Below, one piece after another: positions 1 through 12,901 of a stretch of 64,000 nucleotides of DNA. The DNA is from Liolophura sinensis (Eukaryota; Mollusca; Polyplacophora; Chitonida; Chitonidae): the NCBI RefSeq assembly GCF_032854445.1, contig NC_088300.1, positions 35,569,608-35,633,607 on the forward strand. The letters run 5' to 3'. The notes under the pieces were generated by a model. That model saw nothing but the letters and a program-made list of their open reading frames with translations. It was not told the DNA's origin and did not search any database. Made by a program: the position numbers and the translations under genes. Every line of letters begins with the position of its first letter. Position 1 is the first letter of the stretch.

Positions 1-2060
1 CATGAACTTTTGTTCAGGTGTGTAAGCAGAAATGTCTCAGTCTGTGTGTGTGTGTTGTAAAGAGTGATAGAGACCTCAACATGAACTTTTGTTCAGGTGT
101 GTAAGCAGAAATGTCACAATCTGTGTTTGTGTGTCTTAGAGACCTCAACATGAACTTTTGTTCAGGTGTGTAAGCAGAAATGTCTCAGTCTGTGTGTGTG
201 TGTTGTAAAGAGTGATAGAGACCTCAACATGAACTTTTGTTCAGGTGTGTAAGCAGAAATGTCACAGTCTGTGTTTGTGTGTCTTAGAGACCTCAACATG
301 AACTTTTGTGCAGGTGTGTAAGCAGAAATGTCTCAGTCTGTGTGTGTGTGTTGTAAAGAGTGGTAGAGACCTGAACATGAACTTTTGTTCAGGTGTGTAA
401 GCAGAAATGTCTCAGTCTGAGTTTGTGTGTCTTAGAGACCTCAACATGAACTTTTGTTCAGGTGTGTAAGCAGAAATGTCTCAGTCTGTGTGTGTGTGTT
501 GTAAAGCGTGATAGAGACCTCAGCATGAACTTTTGTTCAGGTGTGTAAGCAGAAATGTCTCAGTCTGAGTTTGTGTGTCTTAGAGACCTCAACATGAACT
601 TTTGTTCAGGTGTGTAAGCAGAAATGTCTCAGTCTGTGTGTGTGTGTTGTAAAGAGTGATAGAGACCTCAACATGAACTTTTGTTCAGGTGTGTAAGCAG
701 AAATGTCACAATCTGTGTTTGTGTGTCTTAGAGACCTCAACATGAACTTTTGTTCAGGTGTGTAAGCAGAAATGTCTCAGTCTGTGTGTGTGTGTTGTAA
801 AGAGTGATAGAGACCTCAACATGAACTTTTGTTCAGGTGTGTAAGCAGAAATGTCACAATCTGTGTTTGTGTGTCTTAGAGACCTCAACATGAACTTTTG
901 TTCAGGTGTGTAAGCAGAAATGTCTCAGTCTGTGTGTGTGTGTTGTAAAGAGTGATAGAGACCTCAACATGAACTTTTGTTCAGGTGTGTAAGCAGAAAT
1001 GTCTCAATCTGTGTGTGTGTGTTGTAAAGAGTGATAGAGACCTCAACATGAACTTTTGTTCAGGTGTGTAAGCAGAAATGTCTCAGTCTGAGTTTGTGTG
1101 TCTTAGAGACCTCAACATGAACTTTTGTTCAGGTGTGTAAGCAGAAATGTCTCAGTCTGTGTGTGTGTGTTGTAAAGAGTGATAGAGACCTCAACATGAA
1201 CTTTTGTTCAGGTGTGTAAGCAGAAATGTCACAATCTGTGTTTGTGTGTCTTAGAGACCTCAACATGAACTTTTGTTCAGGTGTGTAAGCAGAAATGTCT
1301 CAGTCTGTGTGTGTGTGTTGTAAAGAGTGATAGAGACCTCAACATGAACTTTTGTTCAGGTGTGTAAGCAGAAATGTCACAGTCTGTGTTTGTGTGTCTT
1401 AGAGACCTCAACATGAACTTTTGTGCAGGTGTGTAAGCAGAAATGTCTCAGTCTGTGTGTGTGTGTTGTAAAGAGTGGTAGAGACCTGAACATGAACTTT
1501 TGTTCAGGTGTGTAAGCAGAAATGTCTCAGTCTGAGTTTGTGTGTCTTAGAGACCTCAACATGAACTTTTGTTCAGGTGTGTAAGCAGAAATGTCTCAGT
1601 CTGTGTGTGTGTGTTGTAAAGAGTGATAGAGACCTCAGCATGAACTTTTGTTCAGGTGTGTAAGCAGAAATGTCTCAGTCTGAGTTTGTGTGTCTTAGAG
1701 ACCTCAACATGAACTTTTGTTCAGGTGTGTAAGCAGAAATGTCTCAGTCTGTGTGTGTGTGTTGTAAAGAGTGATAGAGACCTCAACATGAACTTTTGTT
1801 CAGGTGTGTAAGCAGAAATGTCACAATCTGTGTTTGTGTGTCTTAGAGACCTCAACATGAACTTTTGTTCAGGTGTGTAAGCAGAAATGTCTCAGTCTGT
1901 GTGTGTGTGTTGTAAAGAGTGATAGAGACCTCAACATGAACTTTTGTTCAGGTGTGTAGATAGAATGTCATAGTCTGTGTGTGTGTTAGAGAGTGATAGA
2001 GACCTCAACATGTACTGATCTTAAGTTGTGTAAACAGAAATGTTACACTCTATGTATGAG
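1..2060. repeat. Minisatellite of TY-exon end plus splice donor, 148-bp dimer
   Basis: Alternating 79- and 69-base units give a 148-base higher-order repeat. Each unit includes GACCTCAACATGAACTTTTG and TTCAG then GTGTGT, which matches the end and donor of the TY2 exon (12410-12436). The last copies near 1950-2060 are degenerate. A second-order duplication of about 1115 bases is also present. Confidence 0.93.
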
Positions 2061-2337
2061 TGTAATGTGCACTATACTGTTTCCTTTTTTATATTTCAGG
2101 AGATATAAATGGTAGATGTACAAAAAAAAAAAAACAAACAAAAATTCACATTTACTATGTGCTCACAAGTAGTTTGGAAAATTTTAAGTATATAGTTTTC
2201 AGTTTGACAATTTTCAGGCAGGTGTTTAATGTCCCACTGGTTTCAACCAAATTGGAAGCCATCAGAACAGTTGAAATCTGCATCAACTTCCACACTTGGT
2301 GTCTTGGTGCTTAAGTGATAAAACCTTGTTTTTACAG

Positions 2338-4327
2338 TGATTACAACCGTCAAAGGAGAAATAACCCTGAATCAAGATTGTTCATCAGACTTGGAAACCA
2401 TGGGAACGGCCGCGTACAACACATTTCAGCAGAATTTCACAAATCAGGTATGCTATTTTGAAATTTGCACAGTTCAAATATCATTCTTTGCCTCTTTGCA
2501 GATGTGAATGGTGTCATTTTAATTGTATTCATGTCTGTGTGTGTATCTTGTTGAATAAATTTCTCAAAATCGACTTCAAATTACTTTATGCATTCTTGTC
2601 ACTGTTGATATGACATGATGAACTTTTGAATTTGGAGTACTTAGTTTTTCTGTTTTGTCTTTGTTTTATCGATTTTGGCCTTTGGGTCTTTATATTTAGG
2701 AAAAGAATTAATTTTTTTACAGTATTTGTCAAAAACTATTTCCAATAGCTTCCAGTGTGGTTAAATACTTTGCACAAAAGTGGTAGATATCTTTCTTTAA
2801 CACTGAATATAGCTTATAGTTGTCTTTTTTAATCTTCACAAAGTTTCTGAGAACTCCTCTGCTATTTTCACATTGAAATCCATGTGAGTGTATAAATGCT
2901 GTCCGTATAAGCTACCAAGCCTCAGTCAGCGTAAACATGTATTGGGCCCAAGTGGAGCTGAATAGGGTTGGACTGAATTACTTCCCTTGGCCCCAAAATT
3001 AAGGGTGTGTTTTATTAAGTAAGCTGTGGTTAGTTGGGACCTCAGAAAATGTGTAATGACAAGTTTCGGTGTTCAAGGGGCATAATTGATAACCTGCCTT
3101 TTGAGACAGATGTTAATTTTATAAACTTATTTGGAAAGAACAAGATAAATGTTATGAATATTTTAATTCCATTTGAAGGTAATTTTAAAATACTGACTCT
3201 AATTAAATACAACAGAGAGCTTTGGTACACTATTAAGCTGAAAATATCGACTTCATTCAAGACCTTTTGACATTTATGGGACTCTTAAAGGCTGATATCG
3301 TGTTTTTTACATTCGATTGCCATGAAAATATATGTAACGATCGTGACATAACCTGCATACTGTAGATGAGGTCCCATTTCTTGTAGTTTCACTCCCCAAA
3401 GACTAATCTCGCATAACAAGGGAGGTAATTCATGGCAAGCCTATTGACTTCAGATGCTATATGTCAGGAGTCCTTTTCTTTTCCCTTTTGTCATTATTAT
3501 TATTATATTTCTTACAGCTAGAATGATGGCTTTAAAATTCAGCTGCAGTAGAATTTGGATTATGCAAATAGAGTGAAGATATTTTAGTCATGATGCAGTT
3601 CATGTCTCAATCCGTTTGTTTTGTCTTGATTGTCTTTCAGATTAACATACTTCTCTTAGACAGCCCTGTACAGCAGATCTTCAACGGTATTCGGATAACA
3701 GGGGTTCGGTAAGAGAACAATTAAACTGAAATCAAAAAGTGGCTAATTATGAGATGGTTTTCAACAAAATGTGACAAAGTTAGGAGGTTACCATGCAATC
3801 ATCAAAGTGTACACAATGGGAAACTTGTAAAACTCCTTCCCGTCTGTATCAAGACAGTCCAAAGCTGTGAACTTATTTGCTCTTTCCTTTATTATGTCAC
3901 AATTATCTGTGTGTACTCATGAACCATGTACAAAGTACCCACGCACTGAAATGTCACAGAGCGTTCCACTATCATTTGGACCTTCTGTATAGCTCGTTCT
4001 CGAGTTTCCCATTGACATGCGATGTAGGTTCACATGCCCGGGTAGATGATGTCTTAATTCTTTATGTGATAGATCAACATGAGAAAGACTGTAGCTATAT
4101 AAATCACTAATTCTGTGTTTGTTATCACCACAGGTGTGGCAGTGTTGTTGTGTCGTTTGACTTGGATTTGAGGAACACTAAGATCATAGGTTCTGACCCT
4201 GGAATTCCAATGTACGATACAAACACACGTATGTGGTCAGTCACCATGGATCTACTGAAGACCACCCTGATGCGAAAATTAGAGCAGTCCACCATCAGCG
4301 CAGACCCAGCATCACTCCGACTACAAG
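2338..4327 (+). CDS. SEA module 1 (three exons)
   Basis: Exons 2338-2447, 3641-3708 and 4134-4327, phases 1-0, 0-2 and 2-1. The middle exon encodes the amphipathic helix ending in GIRITGVR. The third opens with CGSVVVSFDLDL, where G-S-V-V-V matches the SEA self-cleavage site known from MUC1-type SEA domains. The tail motif ISADPASLRL corresponds to the last SEA strand. SEA domains stabilise or cleave juxtamembrane ectodomains. The first exon follows a minisatellite (1-2060) that carries copies of a TY-1 exon end, implying a TY-1 domain just upstream. Its nearest relative in the window is SEA2 at 13553-14742, which has the same exon sizes (110, 68, 194). Confidence 0.85.
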
Positions 4328-7300
4328 GTAGTTCACTTATTTATTCCTGTGGGTGGCTGTTATACAAATTGTTTGAAGCCTGGCATTCACAAGAGCATAA
4401 AACACAGACATGTTGTGTAGGACCCTAAGCGCTCCTGTATGCTAAATAACAGTGCGACTTCACTGGAGTTGATCTCCAATCGTTACGTGTATGCCCGCTC
4501 AGTCCAAAGTTGTATGGCCATCAGAGACTGAGATCATATGCAAATGACCCGTTAAGTTGAGTTGAGTTGCGTCTTTTTATTAAAGCTGTTTTGAGTACAT
4601 ACTGGAAAAAAGGTAAGGCGAAATATGCAGTTAAATGAAGTAAATGTGTACTTGGCCAGTCTTAACACAAAAACGAAGTAAAGTTACAGTTGCAACTATA
4701 GAAAACTTACAGCTGTACATATCCAAAAGAAGAAATAGGAACAGAGAAAAAAAAAAAGGTTAATTTTCTGAGGCCCCTCTGTGTGGCGATTAGTTGCTCA
4801 TTTAACCCTGAGGTGCTGTCATGTCCTTTTGTTGGATTGGCAGGGATGCACAGAGTCCTGTGCTCAGTTGATCATTGGAGTTCCAAGAGTTATGGACAGC
4901 AAGCTAGTATTGCCCACTGAGCAGCATTACAGGCAGGCAAAATGTTACCGCTCAACACAAATAAACTAGAGCTCCTCAACATACATTTACAGTGGGAACA
5001 TACATTTACATTGGGAACATACATTTACAGTGGGAACATACATTTACAGTGGAACATACATTTACAGTGGGAACATACATTTCAGTGGAACATACATTTA
5101 CAGTGGGAACATACATTTCAGTGGGAACATACATTTACAGTGGGAACATACATTTCAGTGGGAACATACATTTACAGTGGGAACATACATTTCAGTGGAA
5201 CATACATTTACAGTGGGAACATACATTTGAGTGGGAACATACATTTACAGTGGGAACATACATTTACAGTGGGAACATACATTTCAGTGGAACATCTGGG
5301 CGACATTAAAATAAGTCACAAGAAGAATGAAAAAAAAGTTCTCCGTGCAGATCATGTATATAGGTATCTCCCTATGGTGATACATTACAGAAATGTACAT
5401 TAAGCTATAGCATGTCTACTTTCATATCAGCTCACACAAATATCACTGATAAAACATATCTAACAATCGATGTACTTGCCAAATAATTTGGCCTAAACCA
5501 ACAACACAGCTGCTTGTCAACTCACAGATTTAAGGATCAGTCATAGTGCTGTAGGTATCACTCCGGGTACTCTGAAAGCAAATCGACAGGTCGCTATTGG
5601 CGTATGAAAGATGCCTCGGACAACCCGGTTTCTAAACTTCTTACAGAAGTTGCTATTAGCATATAAAATCGTGTCTGCATCCAAATTCCTCCCAAGATCC
5701 TCACCAACAGCATAGCATTGCTGCAACACACAACCATATAACATACAGTCACTGTATGTACATCCAATTGTATTGTGGCAGGCATAGGGAGTGGGAATGT
5801 GGCAAATGGCACTCTGTCTGTCATCTTTTCCCTGCATAAAACATCTAATCTAATCATATCTTGATAATGCTTGAAACTTGTACCCCTTTTTTTTACAGAG
5901 TGAAGTTCTTATTATCAATGGACTGTAACTCCTTACACGTATCACATTATGTTTTGATGTTTCAGCTTAATTGAGCATTGGCTGCAGTATGTTACTTATT
6001 AAGTACCACAAGTTGGATAAAAACTGACGGAGTTCTTGCCCTTGTCGAAAACTGTGCAAAGAACATTGTCTGAGTCCAGTATTATATATGTTTACCCATT
6101 ACCAAAAAATCTTTAGGACGGATCCATTACTTTTGTCATTTTGAAAAAGTTACGTCAGTTTGTCTATCTCTTTTTCTGTAAATAGGCTTGTAAATTAAAT
6201 TAATAATGCATATTTGGCATGCTAACATTATACTTGTATCTTCAAAAATTTAGAGAAACCATTTATTAAACTACAGAGCTTCTCCCTCCCAAATTTCAGG
6301 TGTCAGATTTATATTTGACTCTAATTTTAATTCACAGTGTCTTTAAAACTATAAGCAGTAATACGACCAGTCTTCAGGTTCTGGGAATTCCAATATGATA
6401 TACTGCAGAGCCACATGGATCCATGCAATACATTCAAATGTGCTTGAGTTGATTGATGTTTATTTTTACAAAGCAAATGTTGGGGTTTTTTTTTTTTTTC
6501 AGTTCCATCAGGTCCTTCCCAAAGATGCCCTCTAATACCTCTGTCCAGCGTTCCTGGTATAGTTGACTTGGCCTTCAGCTTCAACGGTAGCTGTCCTTCT
6601 GATTGTGTGCGAGACAGCAAGTGTGGAGACTCCAAGAGGTGCTGTACTGTGGGGTGTCACTCACAGTGTACACCAACTGTGGCTCTAGGTAAGACTTCAT
6701 TCTTTGTTCATTTTATCATACTTCCTAAGCTCTTTATTTTTTCTTTGGACTTGACTGGAAGCTCAGTATTGTTTTTGAGATCCTGTTTTTGTCCATCAGT
6801 GGAGCCTCTTGGCTCTACAGAAGTTGCATATATTTATTGTTCTTAGTAGTAAAAAATTAACCCAAGGATGAAAAAATGTTCACTTGTACCCCTTGGTCAA
6901 AATTGGTAATCTTGTAGCAATCACACATCTTTTTGTCTGTCCCTCCAACATCTGTATAAACACTTTACATTTGAATATGTATCAATGAAAAATTTGCTGT
7001 TTTCAAAACGAGGCCTGCAAGGGATTTATTTTTTTTTTATTTGAGTGGTGTTTTACGCCGTACTCAAGAATATTTCACTTATACGACAGCGGCCCGCATT
7101 ATGGTGGGAGGAAACTGGGCACAGCCCGGAGGAAACCCACGACCATCCACAGGTTGCTGGCAGACCTTCCCACTTACGCCTGCAAGGGAAGATCCTTGAC
7201 CTACATTTAGGTCTTCAAGGTCATTTGGGTTTTTCAGGTCATTCATGTATATTCTGTGACAGACAAGTAAACACAATATCACTTTTTTGAGAAATTTTCT

Positions 7301-10300
7301 TAAAATTTGTACAAGATATACAGATTTTTATCAAGGTTGTTGGGCCTGTGGCTTCATTGCCTTGTGAGGAAGTTATCCCATACAATTGTGTTATAGCTGA
7401 AAGGCATTTAGTGCATTGCACATTATTCTACAGTATTTCCACTTTTGGACGTCCATATTTATTTTATTTCATTTTCTAACAACTGGTGTTAATTGTTTTC
7501 CTACAGACCCCAACTTAAACAACGTAAAATTATGAAAAAATGGTTCGATTACAGAGTAGAAAACCATTTAAGCAATATCTATATATATATATATATACTA
7601 TACAGACAAGATGAATAGATTTTAATTAATCCATATGTGATGTACAAGAAAATTAATTTTGGTACTTCAGCACAGAATTTTATGAAGTTTATCACCTCTG
7701 CATAATGAAAGTACTTTTATAGATGTGTTTGTAAAATTTAAAGTAATTGTTGTTTGAACAGAAGTTTTGAGTTTCTTATGGCGTGTTCAATTAATGTCAT
7801 CGGTAAGAGATGAGATTTGTAATCGACTGGTGGTTGTTTTCAGGCCAGACGGAGTGTCAGCGTAAAAACTACACAATGCTGCTGTTAAGTGAGGCTGTAA
7901 AAGCAGTAGAGAAGTACAGCTCACTTACCATTTCTCAGCTGTTGATGGCTGGCCGCAACATGACTATTGTGGAGGAACTAGGTCGTGAATTCTGGTCAGA
8001 GTGGGATCTGGAGAGAGTTCAGCGGGACTATGGTGGAGTCCCAATCTCCCTCGCTCTACAATTACTGAAGGCGGACTACTCATTCCAAACCGCTCACTGT
8101 CTGCCAAACGGAGACTTTGCCAGCAGACAGTGTGCTGTGCGTGTTGACGGAACTGTCGTGGGCTGTTTCTGTGTGGATAATAGAGGAATCAAGAGACCAA
8201 GAACAAGTTCCGTTATGGGCAGCTGTGCAGGTTGGGTCATACTATTTCATACTATTTTGCTTGTAGCAGTCAGGTTTGATTTATGTGTTTGATTGGAGTA
8301 TGACATCCTACTCTAGAATATTTCACTTATATGGTGGCCAGCATTATGGTGGGAGAAAATCAGGCAGATTCCATGGAAACTCGCTACCACAACCTGCACT
8401 TTGCTGGCAGACCTTGAACTCACATTGATTGCATTGGGCAAAGTTTATGCATATAGCATTCCACTTGTGCAATTTGTGCACGTATGTTTTTTTTTTCTAT
8501 TCACTTTAAAAAAGGGGATTGGGTTGTTAGTTAGGCATGTTAATATTGATTTGTTTTTATTTCTATTTGAGGTCTTAAAAATTCAGTAAATCTATACATT
8601 AAAAAGATGACTTTCATGAACTCTCCTAGAGTATGTATTTCACTGTGTGCACCAGAACACGAAATTGAGAAATAAAACGAGAATAACATCACGTTTTTGT
8701 CATGCATGTTGCTGAAACATACAAAAAATCACAGATTTCTAAACTGATTCGTCCTTAAATGTTAAGTCTGTAGCATACAAAGACTTCGTATTAAAACAAA
8801 ATACACACAAGTTACGAACTAGAAATTCTATGGTATAGTGTCTTTAATTTTGTTTTCACTTGCACATGTACTCATATATTAAGTGATCCCAAGGTGACAC
8901 CATCTTTATGTGTTCTACTGGTGAGCCAACACCAAAAAGTCCACAGATGGAATGAAAATAAAACTGGAAATTTTTTATTTTGCATGATCTTGATGTTTTT
9001 GTGATTTAATTTCCAGTTTTTAAAGTATTTCCGATCAGACATATAAATATCTTAGCAGGGAAAATTACCGTGATAATCCACATTTCCCACAAACCATACG
9101 GTGTTCAAGTTTTATTTCTATGTTCATACCCTCCTCGGATTTTTTCTGCCCATAAAACAACAATTAAAGTTTGTTTGACCTAAACTGGGTTGTGAAATAC
9201 TCACACTGTTGTTGTTGTTGTTGTTGTCAGATGTAACCTGCCAGCTGGAGAGCTGTCCTCAAGGCCGGACGTGTCAGCCCCTGGATCAGTATGGAGGTTA
9301 CAGATGTGTGTCTAACGACACCACAACTACAAACCCCTGTGCGGTGAGACTTTTGTACCTTAATTCACAATCACTCTGAGGCATTTGTAATATTTTAATT
9401 TTCAACATGTAGTAATTTGTTATGAAACTGAAATCATTCATTTATTAATTGACCATATGTTTTTTTTTATGAAATTGCCTTTGTGAAATTATCAGGCCCT
9501 GACTGGATTAATCAAGCCTTTAATTTAGGAGATTTACCAGGCGTCTGCCAAAGTGCTGGTTTGTTCCAGGCGCTACGCTACAGTTTTCCCAACTGATACC
9601 TGATAATGACACAAAAAAATGAAAAAATATAGAGTAAGTCTACATTTTATGGACATTGATCAGTTAAAGAATCAAATCAATCAAATTGAAACCCAGATTG
9701 GCCAAGGGACATAATCCAGGGAGAGGCTGTAACCGAACCATTGAAGAGGTGTATATAGCTGAGTGGTAGACCTTAATGTAGAGATGATGTGACTATACAT
9801 GTAGTAATACATAGCTGGAATGGAGTTGTCTTTGTTGAATAAGTGCAATTGTAAAGTTTGATGAATTTGTACCTACAGGTAATATTGTAATGTACATGTA
9901 AATTTATAAATACCGCACTGTTTTCAGGGTCATGTCTGTTCAGAGGGGCAGACATGTGTTTCACAACGGAGCTGTGTGGGTACAACCTGCAGACTTGTTC
10001 CCATGTGTTATGGTAAGGCAAAAACCTTTAATACTAAAAGTAGGTAGATATGAAATAATCTGTCCTTTTTTAAAGAGGATTTTTTTCTATTCTCATCAGA
10101 ATATCCATGAATCTCAGTCTGATGAAACCCTGCATTGTTTGAGAAAGAGCTGTGTGATTTTGAGGAACACTGGTACAAGAAAGATAAAAACACCAAAAAA
10201 AAAAAAAAGCTCTGAACTTGTATTTCAATTTTGTACTTGAAAATAATGTAATTGGCCCTTGGTTTTTCTCAGTAATATAAAAATTGATTGTTTTCAGGTG

Positions 10301-12840
10301 CATGCACAAATATCCATCTTCCATGTCAGAACGGCGGCCAGTGTGTGAACGACATGAAAGGCCTTCGCTGCCTCTGTCAGCATGGATTTGGGGGTCCCTA
10401 CTGTGAGAGACCTAGTGAGTCTGGAGAGAATATATGTTACTATTGCTTATTTATTTGACCTGTCCAGTAGTGTAGTGATGACCTTAAAGATGACTCTAGT
10501 TCATATACAGTGATGATAATTGACCCCACCCACACTGTAAAAAACTTTTAGTTTGCAATCCAAATGAGGCCAAAACTGATCTATGAAATTGGCTCAAAAG
10601 TAGGTCAATTTTTAAAATAATTAAAATCATTTAAATCACTCTCTATCTGGTGCCCCTTGACATCACGATTATAAATCTGCAAGAATTGTTTTTTGTACTT
10701 TGTATTGTTTTCATTTTTAAAACCAGCAAAAATTTTACAAAACCATCCTACATATATGTAAATAAAACATGAGATCTTCCTGCTAGACTGCATGAAACAA
10801 TTGACTGCAGTTTACCATGGGAACGGTAACAATGTATTCTTTCTGTCTTCTGCTCTCCAGCACCAACTTCACAACTATGTAGTCTTTCTGTCTTTTGTCC
10901 TGGGGTATTAGTAGAAGATCAAAGCCACTTCATCTCCATTCTAGTCTTCAGTACTTGGCCAATTGTAAATGATGTTTGGCAGTGTAGGGCTTAAATCCAG
11001 TACATTCCTTTACAATTTTCTTGTTTTTTTTTATCACTATCATGAACTTTATTGACATCAAGCTACCAGAAGTAGTAAAAATCTAGTTGCGTGGACTGCA
11101 GCAACACTGTTGGATAACAGCTTAAATTAAGCAATGAAACTTTTTTTTTGTTTTTTTTTCACTGTTGTGTGGCACAGTCCATAAGCATTGTACATCTGTT
11201 GTGTGTTAACACATTTTTCCTTGTTTGGCCCAGTCCTGAAGCTTGGCGTGTGTCCCGTGAACATCACCAAACTAACTCTGGAGCTAGGACAGCGCTGTGC
11301 CCATGAGTGTACCTCAGACTGGCAGTGCCCCGGGGCTCAGAAGTGCTGTATGGATGGATGTATGGGGAGGTGTACTGACCCCACCATGACTGGTAAGGTC
11401 ATTCAAAGCAGCAAGGGCTACTGCACAAGGGTATTTGTTTCTGCACATTTATGTGCTTCTGTTACCCTATTTTATTGCCTTAGAGAACTAAGGAACTTAG
11501 GTCATACCCTTTTAGTCACTATCCCTTCAGGATTGAAGAAGTAATTCAAACCAAGCTCAAAACTCACATATTATTGCCATGTTATGGAATGGCATTGTCT
11601 ACCTGTTTTTGCTCTGTGTGTGTCTGTCTCTGTCTGTCTGTTTGTCTAGGTCTTTGTCTGTCTGTCTATAACTTTTTGATGTTACCACTATATCTGTAGA
11701 ACCACACAGCAAAAACAAATTGAATATGAGTCTTATTGCTGTAAACTTCATGGTTTAAGTCCCTTTACTTCTTATATTGTTTATTTCATGGCTTTTACAT
11801 ATGAGGGCTTGATTCAATTACAACCTAGGCCATCAAGATTCAGATGATGGCCCCAAGCTACTCTGGTTTTGTTTAGCTGTACATATGAATGCTCTGCCAT
11901 CGTTGCAATGTTCTTGAAATATTAAGTCAACTTGGACTTTTGAATGTTCCTAAAATTTACAAATACTTGCCATTTTATGTGACTTTATTTTTTGTTATTG
12001 TTGTTTTCTTGGTAAGATTTTTCACCCTGCAAACAAGAGACAGCCTTAAGACAGCAGTCCTTGAACGTTATCAACAGTCTGGCAACAAATTCCAGAGTTA
12101 CAGTTAGAGATGTGGTGATCAATTCTGAGAACAACACTCATGTGTGGTCCCTCATTGCCAGCATAGCAGGATATTGGTCCCTGGAGCCCTACTACCAAGG
12201 GAACACGCCTCTTCCTTTTAGCTTGCTAAGGAACATGTTACTAAATGACTTTACAAACATCCCATACATCAGCTGCCAAGACAATGGTCAGTACGAGCCG
12301 CGTCAGTGTGTAGGCACATATGACCAGCGCAATACCACTAGTTGCTTCTGCGTCAACCAGCTGGGATGGGAATTGATCACCACTCGTGTTTTCTCAGAGA
12401 ATGGTGACCTCAACATCAACTGCTCTTCAGGTGTGTGAACAGAAATGTCACAATCTGTGTGCCTGTGTGTGTGTGTGTGTGTGTGTTGGAGAGGGATGAA
12501 GACCTCAACATCAACTGTTCTTCAGGTGTGTGAACAGAAATGTCACAATCTGTGTGTCTGTGTGTGTGTGTGTGTGTGTGTGTTGGAGAGGGATGAAGAC
12601 CTCAACATCAACTGTTCTTCAGGTGAGTGAACAGAAATGTCACAATCTGTGTGCCTGTGTGTGTGTGTGTGTGTTGGAGAGGGATGAAGACCTCAACATC
12701 AACTGTTCTTCAGGTGTGTGAACAGAAATGTCACAATCTGTGTGCCTGTGTGTGTGTGTGTCTGTGTGTGTGTGTGTGTTGGAGAGGGATGAAGACCTCA
12801 ACATCAACTGTTCTTCAGGTGTGTGAACAGAAATCTGTCA

Positions 12841-12901
<61 letters not shown>

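Noticed and set aside
2099-2130. TTTCAG followed by GAGATATAAATGG as a possible exon before SEA1
   Set aside because: No usable donor follows and a poly-A run interrupts it. The frame already closes without it.
4942-5403. Overlapping open frames of 66-153 codons
   Set aside because: Three frames of the same 19-bp minisatellite; no start context, domain or splice support.
5541-5857. Two overlapping minus-strand open frames of 87-98 codons
   Set aside because: No domain recognised, no splice support, lies in an intron. Could be a decayed transposon piece, but I cannot show it.
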